A stretch of 64,000 nucleotides of DNA from contig NZ_JAIQWW010000004.1 in the NCBI RefSeq assembly GCF_020164455.1, positions 294,629-358,628 of the forward strand, given 5' to 3'. A program made the position numbers and the translations under genes. This stretch comes from Phyllobacterium chamaecytisi. Its GTDB lineage: Bacteria; Pseudomonadota; Alphaproteobacteria; Rhizobiales; Rhizobiaceae. Below are positions 33,600-43,082 of the stretch, piece by piece. How positions within the stretch are numbered: the first letter of the stretch is position 1; the number at the start of each line of letters is the position of its first letter. Under the pieces are notes generated by a model. That model saw only the letters and a list, made by a program, of their open reading frames with translations. It did not search any database and was not told the DNA's origin.

Positions 33600-34967
33600 T
33601 TAAGCAGCCCTTGCGCCGAAGCCTTTTTTGTTCCGGCGGAATGGACGCTTCTGTGCGGGGGCACCCGCATCATTGCTCCATACCTTTTCACCACGTGGTT
33701 CACGCGGCTTGCCAGCAGACTGGCCGCGATGCGGCTTCTTACCAGGCGCACCATTACCGCCGCCTTCGCGACGCGGCGGGCGCTGGTCGCTATTGGCAGC
33801 ACGAGCAGGCAGGCTCGAGAGGTCGATCGGCGAATCCGCCATTGGCAGACGCATGCGCGTCACGCGTTCGACAGCCTTGAACTTGGAAGCCTCTTCCGCC
33901 GGATCATAAAGCGTGATCGCCTTGCCAGATGCGCCGTTACGGCCCGTACGACCAATCCGATGGACATAGCTCTCTGGCTCATCCGGCAGATCGAAATTGA
34001 TCACGTGGCTGATACCGACGACATCGATGCCGCGTGCGGCGATGTCGGTTGCGACCAGAATGCGCACGGAACCATCCTTGAAGCCGTTCAGCGCGCGCTG
34101 GCGTGCATTTTGCGACTTGTTGCCGTGAATGGCCGCAACATTATAGCCGTCTTTCTCCAGAACGCGTGTGACCGCGTCAGCACCATGCTTGGTCCGGGTA
34201 AAGACGATAACCGATGACAAGTCCTCATCCTTGAGCATGGCGGATAGAACCTGCTTCTTCTGCTTCGTCGGGATCATGTGTACGACCTGCTTGATCTCGG
34301 CGGCCGTTGTACCCTGCGGCGCAACTTCGACACGAACGGGATTGCGCAACAGGCTTGCAGCCAATGTGGCAACTTCCTGCGGCATTGTCGCCGAGAACAG
34401 AGCCGTCTGGCGATCGCGATGAGTGCCCTTGGCAATGCGCTTCACATCGTTGATGAAGCCCATGTCGAGCATGCGGTCAGCTTCATCGAGCACGAGCCAG
34501 CGCGTCTCCGAGAGATCGACGCGGTTGTCGCGCACAAGGTCGGTCAAACGACCCGGCGTTGCGATCAAAACATCGACGCCGCCTTGCATCTTGTTGATCT
34601 GCGCAATGCGCGAAACACCACCAAGAACGAGTGCGGTCGAAATGTGCGCGCCTTTTGCCAGTGTACGGAACGTTTCTTCGATCTGTACGGCAAGTTCGCG
34701 CGTTGGAGCAAGGATGAGCGCACGGGCAGTCTTGCCCTTGCGCTTGTCACCGATGGTGAGGATTTTCTGCAGGATCGGCAGGGCGAATGCCGCAGTCTTG
34801 CCGGACCCCGTCTGGGCGATACCAAGAATGTCCTGACCAGCGAGCTGTGCAGGGATGGCCTGTGCCTGGATGGGCTTTGGAGTGGCCATTCCGGCTGCCT
34901 CGACTGCTTTGAGCAGGACGGCATTCAGACCCATGGCGGCAAAGCCGTTTGTTTCAATAGTTTCCAA
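33600..34967 (-). CDS. DEAD-box ATP-dependent RNA helicase (RhlE type)
   Basis: A 455-residue RNA helicase. The Q motif region is near residues 8-35, motif I is AQTGSGKT (about 55), motif II is DEAD in LVLDEADRMLDMGF, motif III is SAT, and the end of the second RecA domain is HRIGRTGRNG. A basic arginine-, glycine- and proline-rich tail follows from about 385. RhlE/RhlB-like enzymes remodel RNA in degradation or ribosome assembly, often at low temperature. The 296 bases upstream (34968-35263) hold no gene; a hairpin ACCGGG-TTG-CCCGGT at about 35173-35195 suggests a structured leader or a terminator. Confidence 0.93.
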   Translation of the reverse strand: METIETNGFAAMGLNAVLLKAVEAAGMATPKPIQAQAIPAQLAGQDILGIAQTGSGKTAAFALPILQKILTIGDKRKGKTARALILAPTRELAVQIEETFRTLAKGAHISTALVLGGVSRIAQINKMQGGVDVLIATPGRLTDLVRDNRVDLSETRWLVLDEADRMLDMGFINDVKRIAKGTHRDRQTALFSATMPQEVATLAASLLRNPVRVEVAPQGTTAAEIKQVVHMIPTKQKKQVLSAMLKDEDLSSVIVFTRTKHGADAVTRVLEKDGYNVAAIHGNKSQNARQRALNGFKDGSVRILVATDIAARGIDVVGISHVINFDLPDEPESYVHRIGRTGRNGASGKAITLYDPAEEASKFKAVERVTRMRLPMADSPIDLSSLPARAANSDQRPPRREGGGNGAPGKKPHRGQSAGKPREPRGEKVWSNDAGAPAQKRPFRRNKKGFGARAA

Positions 34968-35263
34968 TTCAATCTTCTTTCATTGGCCGGCGCGGAAAAC
35001 CGCGGGCCACACAACGCATCACAGGGCGCAACCTGCGTGCAATAATTTTGGGATAAACGACGAGACGCGAGGAACCCTGTGCCAATGGCTTTGGGTTCAT
35101 GCGACTTGCGCAGCCGTGCCCATCGCATCATGCGGATGGGTCTCAGACGCCACGAAGTCCTTAACTGGAAGACCGGGTTGCCCGGTCCAAGCGCCTGACC
35201 GGCATATGGGCCTTCTTATGCCAAAAAGCAAACGATTTTATTGTGCGACGCAAAACGAACAAG

Positions 35264-36127
35264 CTATTTGGCGAAACGCTTGGCCCCCGCCACGCATAGT
35301 ATCACTGCAACAGTGACGGCGATCATCGGCCAGCTAACGGATTCGTGCAGCAGTGTCGCAGCGAGAACCAAACCAAAGAAGGGTTGTAGCAACTGCAGTT
35401 GACCGACAGCCGCAATTCCGCCTTGAGCCAACCCGCGATACCAGAAAATGAAACCTATCAGCATTGAAAAAAGCGAGACGTAGAAGAGGCCAATCCAGGC
35501 GGGCTGTTTGATGATGCTCAAATCCGACGGGAAGACATAGAGGGTCAGGGGTAGCATGACTGGCAACGAAAGGACCAGCGCCCAGCAGATCACCTGCCAG
35601 CCCCCCAATTTGCGCGACAACTGGGCACCTTCCGCGTAGCCGAGACCGCAAACAACAATTGCCGCGAACATCAACAGATCGCCGGTTAGCGATGCTGCGA
35701 AATTCTGCGTCAATGCAAATCCAGCAACGAGTAGGCTGCCCGCACAGGAAAACAGCCAGAACATAGGACGCATGCGCTCACCACCGCGCAACACACCAAA
35801 AATGGCAGTCGCAAGTGGCAGAAGCCCGATAAACACAATGGAATGAGCTGACGTGATGTGACGCAGTGCCAGTGCGGTCAGAAGCGGAAAGCCAACGACG
35901 ACACCCATGGCAGTTACGAATAGCGGGCCGAGATCCGTCCTCATCGGGCGCTTTTCGCGGAAGGCTACTAGCAGGGCAAGCGCCAGCGCAGCTGCAATCG
36001 TGGCACGCGCACCGGTCACGAAGATGGGATCGAATCCAGCAACGGCCGCACGTGTCGCCGGTAACGATCCACTGAAAATAAGTACGCCGATAAATCCGTT
36101 AATCCAGCCGCTTGTTATCTTGTCCAT
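35264..36127 (-). CDS. EamA/DMT family transporter
   Basis: A 287-residue inner membrane protein with ten predicted helices and two EamA repeats (about 5-135 and 148-280). Typical stretches are GWINGFIGVLIFSGSLPATR, FVTGARATIAAALALALLVAF and MLIGFIFWYRGLAQGGIAAVG. The substrate is unknown; many EamA proteins export amino acids or metabolites. It is divergent from the MocR regulator at 36241, which is probably its controller. Confidence 0.88.
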   Translation of the reverse strand: MDKITSGWINGFIGVLIFSGSLPATRAAVAGFDPIFVTGARATIAAALALALLVAFREKRPMRTDLGPLFVTAMGVVVGFPLLTALALRHITSAHSIVFIGLLPLATAIFGVLRGGERMRPMFWLFSCAGSLLVAGFALTQNFAASLTGDLLMFAAIVVCGLGYAEGAQLSRKLGGWQVICWALVLSLPVMLPLTLYVFPSDLSIIKQPAWIGLFYVSLFSMLIGFIFWYRGLAQGGIAAVGQLQLLQPFFGLVLAATLLHESVSWPMIAVTVAVILCVAGAKRFAK

Positions 36128-36188
36128 ATTTTCTCTGCCATGCGATCACATCGTGAGCTGTATCCACCTTGCGCCGTAGATTTTCCAG

Positions 36189-36240
36189 ATACGGTACAGT
36201 ACAATACACGCAAACTGTCATGGGATGGCAAGCAGTACAG
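36189..36240. promoter_or_regulatory. Candidate MocR operator between the EamA and MocR genes
   Basis: Two direct copies of CAGTACA lie at 36197-36203 and 36233-36239; the first is inside a longer TACGGTACAGTACAATAC stretch. Paired direct repeats in the shared promoter are the usual binding mode of MocR regulators. That this site is bound by the adjacent regulator is inferred. Confidence 0.5.
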
Positions 36241-37665
36241 ATGGACAAAACCGTTGAACTCAAGCTCGAAGGCGGTACGCTGGTCAATCGCGTGATGTAC
36301 GAGGTCCGTCAACGTATTGCCGGGCGCGCACTCACGCCGGGAGCAAAACTCCCCTCGATACGCAGTTTTGCCGAGACGTTGTCAGTATCGAAATCGACAA
36401 TCGTCGAGGCGTACGACCGGCTCGCGGCCGAAGGCGTCATCTTGTCCCGACGCGGCTCAGGCTTTTATGTCGCCGGTCATCTACCGCCTTTGTCACTGGC
36501 GGAAATCGGGCCGCGGCTGGACCATGCCATTGATCCGCTATGGGTGTCGCGCACATCACTCGATGCAAATGACAGTACGATGATGCCCGGCTGCGGTTGG
36601 CTACCATCCTCATGGATGCCTGAAGCAGGAATTCGCCGGGCCCTGCGCGCCATGGCAAGGGCGGATGGGTCCTCCCTCACCGACTATGCATCGCCGCTAG
36701 GGTTGAAACCATTGCGCCAATTACTTGCGCGCCGCATGGGTGGCCATGGCATTGAGGCGGTGCCCGACCAGATCATGTTGACGGAATCGGGCACGCAGGC
36801 AATCGATCTGCTTTGCCGTTTCCTGATTGAGCCTGGGGATGCCGTCATTGTGGACGACCCGTGTTATTTCAACTTCCACGCCTTGCTCAAGGCGCATCGA
36901 GCCAAGGTGATCGGGGTACCTTACACGCCAAATGGTCCCGACCTCGATCAATTTGCGGAAGCGCTTTCGGAACACCGGCCGCGCCTCTACATTACCAATT
37001 CCGCCCTGCATAATCCCACTGGCGCAGTGCTTTCGCCCGTCGTCGCCCATCGGCTGCTCAAGCTTGCAGAACAGCACGATCTGACAATCATCGAAGATGA
37101 TATTTTTGCCGATTTCGAACATGAACCAGCGCCTCGGCTAGCTGCGTTCGATGGGCTCGATCGAGTCGTGCATATCGGCAGCTTTTCCAAATCGCTATCG
37201 GCATCTGTTCGCTGCGGCTTCATCGCTGCGCGGCGCGACTGGATCGAAGGGCTGGTGGATTTGCGCATCGCTACATCCTTTGGCGGCGGACGCCTGGGTG
37301 CAGAACTCGTACTGTTCATGCTGAAGGATGGAAGCTATCGCAAGCACATGCACGGCCTGCGCGCGCAACTGGCAAAGAGCATGGGCGAAACGATCGCCAA
37401 GCTGAAGCCGCTCGGCCTGGCTCCCTGGATCGAATCGCGCGGCGGCATGTTTCTGTGGTGCAAACTGCCCGAAGGCGTGGATGCTGCAAAAATTGCGCAG
37501 CGCGGACTGGCAGAAGGGGTAATTTTTGCGCCAGGTAATGTGTTCAGCCAGTCGCAGGCCGCATCTTCCTACATGCGTTTCAATGTGGCGCAGTGCAACG
37601 ACCCGCGTATTTTCACGGTACTCGAAAGGCTGATTGCCGATCAGACCGCTTCTGCCAGTTTTTGA
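36241..37665 (+). CDS. MocR-type (GntR/aminotransferase fusion) transcriptional regulator
   Basis: A 474-residue protein. Residues 10-75 are a GntR winged helix-turn-helix (KLPSIRSFAETLSVSKSTIVEAYDRLAAEG). A linker leads into a class I aminotransferase-like domain. It keeps the PLP pocket parts DLLCRFLIEPGDAVIVDDP, ALHNPTGAVLS and the lysine in GSFSKSLSASVRCGF. MocR proteins sense PLP adducts of small amines or amino acids and control a neighbouring transporter or enzyme. The in-frame ATGs further upstream have no better ribosome site. The 3' end overlaps a convergent DUF1697 gene by 25 bases. Confidence 0.92.
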   Translation: MDKTVELKLEGGTLVNRVMYEVRQRIAGRALTPGAKLPSIRSFAETLSVSKSTIVEAYDRLAAEGVILSRRGSGFYVAGHLPPLSLAEIGPRLDHAIDPLWVSRTSLDANDSTMMPGCGWLPSSWMPEAGIRRALRAMARADGSSLTDYASPLGLKPLRQLLARRMGGHGIEAVPDQIMLTESGTQAIDLLCRFLIEPGDAVIVDDPCYFNFHALLKAHRAKVIGVPYTPNGPDLDQFAEALSEHRPRLYITNSALHNPTGAVLSPVVAHRLLKLAEQHDLTIIEDDIFADFEHEPAPRLAAFDGLDRVVHIGSFSKSLSASVRCGFIAARRDWIEGLVDLRIATSFGGGRLGAELVLFMLKDGSYRKHMHGLRAQLAKSMGETIAKLKPLGLAPWIESRGGMFLWCKLPEGVDAAKIAQRGLAEGVIFAPGNVFSQSQAASSYMRFNVAQCNDPRIFTVLERLIADQTASASF

Positions 37666-38177
37666 AGAGCCAAGACGGTGCGCCAGTTGCGCGCGGTGAG
37701 CGGCGCTTTCAGCACCTTGTCGAGTGCGAGGGCAAGTTTCGAAATGCCAAAGCCGTCGGGCGTATAGAGGTAAAGAACACGGTTCCTGACAGTAAAACTT
37801 TCGGTTTCACTCGCCTTGCTGGCAAAATTTTCAAGCGCAGTGTCAGTCGGGTCGTCGTCAAGAATGACGGCGTGAAGCGACTTTGGGTTTTCCTGCGCTT
37901 GGGGATAAGGATTCTTCGCGATCATACAGTTCCATTCATCAATACTACGGATGGAGACACGCGATTCGAAACCAAATGTTTTCAAAAAAATGCCCGAAAT
38001 TGTCTCGGCAATCTGGCGCGCCGTCTTGTTGGACTTGAGAACGACGTTGCCGCTTTGTACATAGGTTTTCACACCCTCGAAGTCCGCCTCGACAAGCATA
38101 TTCCGCAGTGTTTCCATCTTAACTTTTTTGTTGCCGCCAACATTGATGCCGCGAAACAGCACAATATAGATAGTCAC
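37641..38177 (-). CDS. DUF1697 family protein (second of a tandem pair)
   Basis: A 178-residue protein with the DUF1697 pattern: IYIVLFRGINVGGNKKVKMETLRN, VKTYVQSGNVVLKSNK, and the end KAPLTARNWRTVLALQKLAE. The family has a ferredoxin-like alpha/beta fold and unknown function. It shows the conserved start better than its upstream neighbour (GINVGG retained). It overlaps that neighbour by 4 bases and was probably born by tandem duplication. Confidence 0.9.
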   Translation of the reverse strand: MTIYIVLFRGINVGGNKKVKMETLRNMLVEADFEGVKTYVQSGNVVLKSNKTARQIAETISGIFLKTFGFESRVSIRSIDEWNCMIAKNPYPQAQENPKSLHAVILDDDPTDTALENFASKASETESFTVRNRVLYLYTPDGFGISKLALALDKVLKAPLTARNWRTVLALQKLAEAV

Positions 38178-38719
38178 TTTGCATCCCCCGCCATTTGCTT
38201 AGCCAAATGGGCCAGCTTGAGCACTGTATTCCAGTTTCTCGCTGTAGCTGCAACTCTCAATGTTTTTTCAATCTTAGGATGCAGTCTTGCATTCGAAACA
38301 CCTTGCGGCGTGTAATAATACAGCACCCTTCCCCTTATCTCGAACTGCTCCGGCCCTATCGCTTTTTGCTCCAACGCCTTCACCGCCTCTGCATCAGGTG
38401 TCCGCTCCAGAACATAGGCATGAAGTTTGGCCGGTTCACTCACAGCCAGCGGGAATGGATTTTGGGTAATGAGCTTGGCCCATTCCGCCCTACTAACGAT
38501 CATGATGTGCTTGGAGAAGCCAAAATGCTCCAATGCGGTCGTAGCCACACGCTTAGCGATGCGCTTTGGCCTATCGTTTGAGGTAAGAACGACATTGCCG
38601 GTATTGATATAGGTTACAACGGACTCAAAGCCTTCCTCGACCAAGGCCGCTTTCAATGGCTGCACAGGAAGCAACGTATCACCGCCGACACCACGAAACA
38701 GGATGATCCAGCAGGTCAC
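38174..38719 (-). CDS. DUF1697 family protein (first of a tandem pair)
   Basis: A 181-residue paralog of the next gene. Shared parts are CWIILFRGVGGDTLLPVQPLKA, VTYINTGNVVLTSNDRPKRI and RNWNTVLKLAHLA. The usual family motif FLRGINVGG is altered to FRGVGGD here, so its function may differ. It starts 9 bases behind the threonine deaminase stop and may be transcribed with ilvA and ade. Confidence 0.88.
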   Translation of the reverse strand: MTCWIILFRGVGGDTLLPVQPLKAALVEEGFESVVTYINTGNVVLTSNDRPKRIAKRVATTALEHFGFSKHIMIVSRAEWAKLITQNPFPLAVSEPAKLHAYVLERTPDAEAVKALEQKAIGPEQFEIRGRVLYYYTPQGVSNARLHPKIEKTLRVAATARNWNTVLKLAHLAKQMAGDAK

Positions 38720-38728
38720 GATGCCTCC

Positions 38729-39988
38729 TTAGATAATCAACCCGGCAATGGTCTCATTATCGGTGATGTCCTGATATGCCCAACCTGCCTCATCGAAACG
38801 TTTGAACAGCAAGTCGAAATTGAGCTTGTTCTTCGTTTCGATACCGATGAGGACTGAACCGAAATTACGCGCGGACTTTTTGAGGTATTCGAAGCGGGCA
38901 ACGTCATCGTCCGGTCCCAAAAGGTCTAGAAACGACCGCAAAGCGCCGGGCCGCTGGGGAAACCGGAAGATAAAATACTTCTTCAGTCCCTCGTATCGCA
39001 GTGACCGCTCTTTCAGCTCCGGCAGGCGTTCAAAATCGAAATTGCTGCCGGATATGACCAGGACGATCCGCTTGTTCCTGATATCGCTCTTCTTGAAATC
39101 CTTGAGCGCATCGATGGCGAGAGCGCCCGCGGGTTCCACAACGATGCCCTCGATGTTAAGCATCTCAAGGATAGTTGAGCTCAGACGATTTTCTGGAATC
39201 AAAGTCACAGAGTCTGCCGTGAAGCCTTTGAGTAACTTGAAGTTTTCACGGCCAATTTCCGCAACTGCGGCGCCGTCAACGAAATTGTCCACGGTGTCTA
39301 GTTTGATACGTTTGCCTGCTTCGAGACTGCGTTTCAGACTTGGCGCACCGGCTGGTTCCACGAAGCGGAAGCGGGTCTCCCAACCGAGATCGCCAAGATA
39401 GCGTGTAACACCACCGGAAAGCCCGCCACCGCCGACAGGCAGGATCATCAGGTCGGGCTTGCGTTTGTCCGGCAGCTGCGTGGCGATTTCATGCGCCACG
39501 GTCGCTTGCCCAGTGATGATATCCATGTGGTCGAAAGGCGGAACCATAATTGCCCCGCTCTCCGCAGCATAGTCCTGCGCAGCGGCGTAGCATTGATCGA
39601 AGATATCTCCGAACAGGCGGATTTCGATGAACTCGCCGCCAAAACTGCGCGTCTTGTCGATCTTTTGTTGCGGCGTCGTCACCGGCATGAAAACGACACC
39701 CATTTTGCCAAAATGCCGGCAGATGAAGGCAAAACCTTGCGCGTGGTTTCCAGCCGAGGCACAAACGAAAGACGAATCCTCGGACTTGTGCTCGCTCAAA
39801 TAATGAGAGATGAAATTGAACGCGCCCCTGATCTTGTAGGACCGCACAGGTGACAGATCTTCGCGCTTGAGCCAGATCTGTGCGCCATATTTGTGGGAAA
39901 GATAATGGTTGAGCTGCAACGGTGTTTCTGGAAAGAGCACGCGCATTTTTTCCGTCGCGCGATCCACGGCCTTGATGAATGCAGTCAT
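38729..39988 (-). CDS. ilvA: Threonine ammonia-lyase (threonine deaminase)
   Basis: A 419-residue PLP enzyme that turns threonine into 2-oxobutyrate and ammonia, the first step of isoleucine synthesis. The PLP lysine is in LSPVRSYKIRGAFNF, the asparagine loop is CASAGNHAQGFAF, and the glycine-rich phosphate loop is LPVGGGGLSGGVTRYL. A C-terminal ACT-like regulatory domain of about 90 residues (FIFRFPQRPGALRSFLDLL) indicates feedback control by isoleucine. It is shorter than the two-ACT E. coli form and matches the common single-ACT type. It overlaps the adenine deaminase gene by 4 bases. Confidence 0.94.
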   Translation of the reverse strand: MTAFIKAVDRATEKMRVLFPETPLQLNHYLSHKYGAQIWLKREDLSPVRSYKIRGAFNFISHYLSEHKSEDSSFVCASAGNHAQGFAFICRHFGKMGVVFMPVTTPQQKIDKTRSFGGEFIEIRLFGDIFDQCYAAAQDYAAESGAIMVPPFDHMDIITGQATVAHEIATQLPDKRKPDLMILPVGGGGLSGGVTRYLGDLGWETRFRFVEPAGAPSLKRSLEAGKRIKLDTVDNFVDGAAVAEIGRENFKLLKGFTADSVTLIPENRLSSTILEMLNIEGIVVEPAGALAIDALKDFKKSDIRNKRIVLVISGSNFDFERLPELKERSLRYEGLKKYFIFRFPQRPGALRSFLDLLGPDDDVARFEYLKKSARNFGSVLIGIETKNKLNFDLLFKRFDEAGWAYQDITDNETIAGLII

Positions 39989-41790
39989 AGGAACAGGTCA
40001 ACCTTCGTAAATGTCCGGACATCGATAATCCCGACATCAGATATACGCAATTCCGGAATAACCACCAGCGCCAGCAGCGAATGCTGCATGTAGGCATTGT
40101 TGAGAGTACAGCCCATCGCGCGCATAGCGTTGACGAGTTTATCCGCCTTTGCTGCGACGATTTCGGCGCGCTGGTCAGACATCAGGCCAGCGATCGGCAT
40201 TTCCACCATGGCAAGTTCTCGGCCCTTAGAAAACAGCACCACACCACCGCCAACTTCGCCAAGCCGATTGGCAGCTTTCGCCATGTCGTCTTTGTTGGTG
40301 CCAACGACAATCATGTGGTGGCTATCGTGGGCGACAGTTGAGGCCATAGCGCAATCAAGCGTATAGCCAAAGCCGGAGACAAAGCCGTTAACGACCTTCC
40401 CCGTTCCACGATGCCTCTCGACAAGTGCGATTTGGCAGACATCATTGCGCCGATCCATCTGGACGATGCCGTCGGAGACTGACAACTCCGCTTCCAGCGC
40501 TTTTGTCGGCGCCTGATTTTCGATGACGCCGATCACACGCGCGGTAATTTGCTTTGTTGGTTTCGGAGACTTGATATCGAAATCCTTGGCCTTCAAATTT
40601 TTTCCGAGCTTGATCGTATTCTTGGCAAATGCCGGATAGTTGTAGGCCGGAATCTCAGCGATGAGCTTACCTTTCTCCGCCACAAGCACGCCCCGCGCGT
40701 AAACACGGTCGATCGTCAGATTTGGCAAGTCTGATACGATAAGGAAATCTGCAAGTCGTCCCGGTGTGATTGAGCCGATCTCCCGTTCCAGCCGAAAGTG
40801 CTGCGCTGTATTGAGTGTCGCCATCTGGATCGCCGTCACAGGCTTTAGCCCCTGGGCTATGGCGTGACGTACAACACGGTCCATATGACCTTCGTTTACA
40901 AGCGTGCCGGAGTGACTGTCATCAGTGCACAGGATAAAATTGCGCGGATCGAGACCCTGTTCCGTAACCGCTTTGATCTGGCGGGCAACATCATACCAAG
41001 CGGATCCAAGACGGAGCATAGCCCGCATGCCCTGACGCACACGGGCAATGGCGTCCTCCATACGGGTACCCTCGTGATCATCTTCAGGACCACCCGCAAC
41101 ATATCCATGGAAGGCTCGTCCAAGCTCAGGCGATGCGAAATGCCCTCCAACAGTCTTTCCGGCGTTTACGGTGGCGTCAATGCCACCCCGCATAGTTGCA
41201 TCGTTGTTGGCGACGCCAGGAAAGTTCATCACCTCCCCGAGACCGATGATATTGGGCCATGTCATCGCTTCGGCAACGTCGTCCGGGCTTATAGAGGCAC
41301 CTGCATTCTCCAATCCCGGTGCCGATGGAACACAACTCGGCATCTGCACGTGCACATTGATCGGCATGGCGAGCGCTTCGTCGTGCATCAGGCGGACGCC
41401 ATCGAGCCCCAACACATTGGCGATCTCATGCGGATCGATGAACATCGACGTAGTACCATGAGGAATGACGGCCCGCGTAAACTCAGTCACCGTGACCATA
41501 CCGCTTTCGACATGCATATGCGCGTCGCACAGACCAGGCACCAGATAACGTCCACCCGCGTCAACTACCTTCGTTTTCGGCCCGATGCAGTGCTCCGCTC
41601 CTTGCCCGACAAAGGCAAAGCGCCCGGCCACGATGGCAAGATCAATACCAGCGATGATTTCTCCGGAATAGACGCTTACCAAACGACCGTTGCGGACAAC
41701 CAGATCCGCATCTTTGCGGCCCATCGCAACATCCACGAGCAATGGCGCTGATTCCGTCCATGTCGCTGGTTTGCCTGCCTGTTTGCTCAT
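39985..41790 (-). CDS. ade: Adenine deaminase
   Basis: A 601-residue metal-dependent amidohydrolase that makes hypoxanthine from adenine. The metal-binding motif is VPGLCDAHMHVESGMVTVTEF and the second cluster is DPHEIANVLG. Other family parts are ILCTDDSHSGTLVNEGHMD and the C-terminal domain with GTNKDDMAKAANRLGEVGGG. The ATG at 41790 has a GGAG site 8 bases upstream; two earlier ATGs (41796 and 41829) are less well placed. Coupling to ilvA by an ATGA overlap suggests co-transcription, though the pathways differ. Confidence 0.95.
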   Translation of the reverse strand: MSKQAGKPATWTESAPLLVDVAMGRKDADLVVRNGRLVSVYSGEIIAGIDLAIVAGRFAFVGQGAEHCIGPKTKVVDAGGRYLVPGLCDAHMHVESGMVTVTEFTRAVIPHGTTSMFIDPHEIANVLGLDGVRLMHDEALAMPINVHVQMPSCVPSAPGLENAGASISPDDVAEAMTWPNIIGLGEVMNFPGVANNDATMRGGIDATVNAGKTVGGHFASPELGRAFHGYVAGGPEDDHEGTRMEDAIARVRQGMRAMLRLGSAWYDVARQIKAVTEQGLDPRNFILCTDDSHSGTLVNEGHMDRVVRHAIAQGLKPVTAIQMATLNTAQHFRLEREIGSITPGRLADFLIVSDLPNLTIDRVYARGVLVAEKGKLIAEIPAYNYPAFAKNTIKLGKNLKAKDFDIKSPKPTKQITARVIGVIENQAPTKALEAELSVSDGIVQMDRRNDVCQIALVERHRGTGKVVNGFVSGFGYTLDCAMASTVAHDSHHMIVVGTNKDDMAKAANRLGEVGGGVVLFSKGRELAMVEMPIAGLMSDQRAEIVAAKADKLVNAMRAMGCTLNNAYMQHSLLALVVIPELRISDVGIIDVRTFTKVDLFL

Positions 41791-42034
41791 CGTCATCACT
41801 CCGATCGCCTGATCTCTTCGAATATGCATATACCAAAAAACAACGTGACTGCCCTGTTCACAGTGGAATTCTCAAAAAATTCGGAGAAATCCATGAATTG
41901 CTTGACAGAACCACGATCGTTGCGTCCGATAGGTCTCATGCGCCGCGTCGAAAACGGAGTTGCCAATGACCGGGGAGAAATGTTGGCGTGTCTGACTGCG
42001 GCAATTCACAAGCGTTGTTCTGGGAGGAAATTTA

Positions 42035-43012
42035 ATGCTCAAACTCTTTACTTCACTGGCCGCCACAGCTGCCATTGCCGTCATCTCGGGTAGCGCATTT
42101 GCGCAGGGTTATCCTGAACGCAGTATCACCATGGTGGTGCCGTTCGCGGCGGGCGGCCCAACTGATACCGTTACCAGACTTGTCGCCGAAAGCATGTCAA
42201 AGGACCTCGGTCAGCAGATCATCGTAGAAAATGTGGGCGGAGCGGGTGGCACGCTAGGGGCCTCCCAGGTGGCGAAGGCAGACCCGGATGGATACACGCT
42301 GTTGCTGCATCACATCGGCATGGCAACCAGCGCCACGCTATATCGCAAGCTGCCCTATGACACGCTCAACGCCTTCGAATATGTGGGGCTGGTCACAGAT
42401 GTTCCAATGACCATTGTGGCAAAGAAGGATTTCGAGCCGACTGATCTCAAAGGCCTTGTTGAATACGTCAAGGCAAATGCCGACAAGATCACCCTTGCGA
42501 ATGCCGGTATTGGCGCTGCTTCCCATCTTTGCGGGATGTTGTTCATGAGTGAGATCAAGACACCGCTGACAACTGTACCTTACAAAGGCACCGGTCCTGC
42601 CATGACAGATCTCCTCGGTGGTCAGGTAGATTTGATGTGCGATCAGACCACCAATACAACCAAACAGATCAAAGGCGGTACGATCAAAGCCTATGGAGTG
42701 ACATCAGCCAAGAGACTCGATGCCCTCCCCGATCTACCAACCGTTGCGGAAGCCGGCCTGCCGGGCATGCAGGTGGGTATTTGGCACGGTATTTACGCAC
42801 CGAAGGGAACACCCGCAGAGGTAACCCAGAAACTCTCGGCATCCCTGCAAAAAGCGTTGAAAGACCCCGACATCATCGCTCGATTTGCTGAACTGGGCAC
42901 GGTGCCGTCGACTGATGCGGAAGCAACGCCCGCAGGGCTGAAGTCAAAGCTTGAAAGCGAAGTGACCCGCTGGAAGCCGGTCATTGAGGCGGCCGGCCAA
43001 TACGCTGATTAG
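42035..43012 (+). CDS. Tripartite tricarboxylate transporter substrate-binding protein
   Basis: A 325-residue periplasmic binding protein of the Bug/TctC family. The signal peptide ends near SGSAFA. Family marks are RSITMVVPFAAGGPTDTVTRLVA at the mature N-terminus, VENVGGAGGTLGASQVAKADPDG, and VPYKGTGPAMTDLLGGQVDLM. It captures a carboxylate substrate and passes it to the TctBA membrane part encoded downstream; the ligand is not readable. The start has a GGGAGG site. Confidence 0.93.
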   Translation: MLKLFTSLAATAAIAVISGSAFAQGYPERSITMVVPFAAGGPTDTVTRLVAESMSKDLGQQIIVENVGGAGGTLGASQVAKADPDGYTLLLHHIGMATSATLYRKLPYDTLNAFEYVGLVTDVPMTIVAKKDFEPTDLKGLVEYVKANADKITLANAGIGAASHLCGMLFMSEIKTPLTTVPYKGTGPAMTDLLGGQVDLMCDQTTNTTKQIKGGTIKAYGVTSAKRLDALPDLPTVAEAGLPGMQVGIWHGIYAPKGTPAEVTQKLSASLQKALKDPDIIARFAELGTVPSTDAEATPAGLKSKLESEVTRWKPVIEAAGQYAD

Positions 43013-43082
43013 CAGACTGTGGGTCGGGAGTGGGAGAGCGCTTCCGGCCTTTTTTATAGCGTCAAACGGCCGTGGGGAACAT

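Noticed and set aside
40864..41751. 295-codon frame opposite adenine deaminase
   Set aside because: Antisense shadow; no motif and no suitable start signal.
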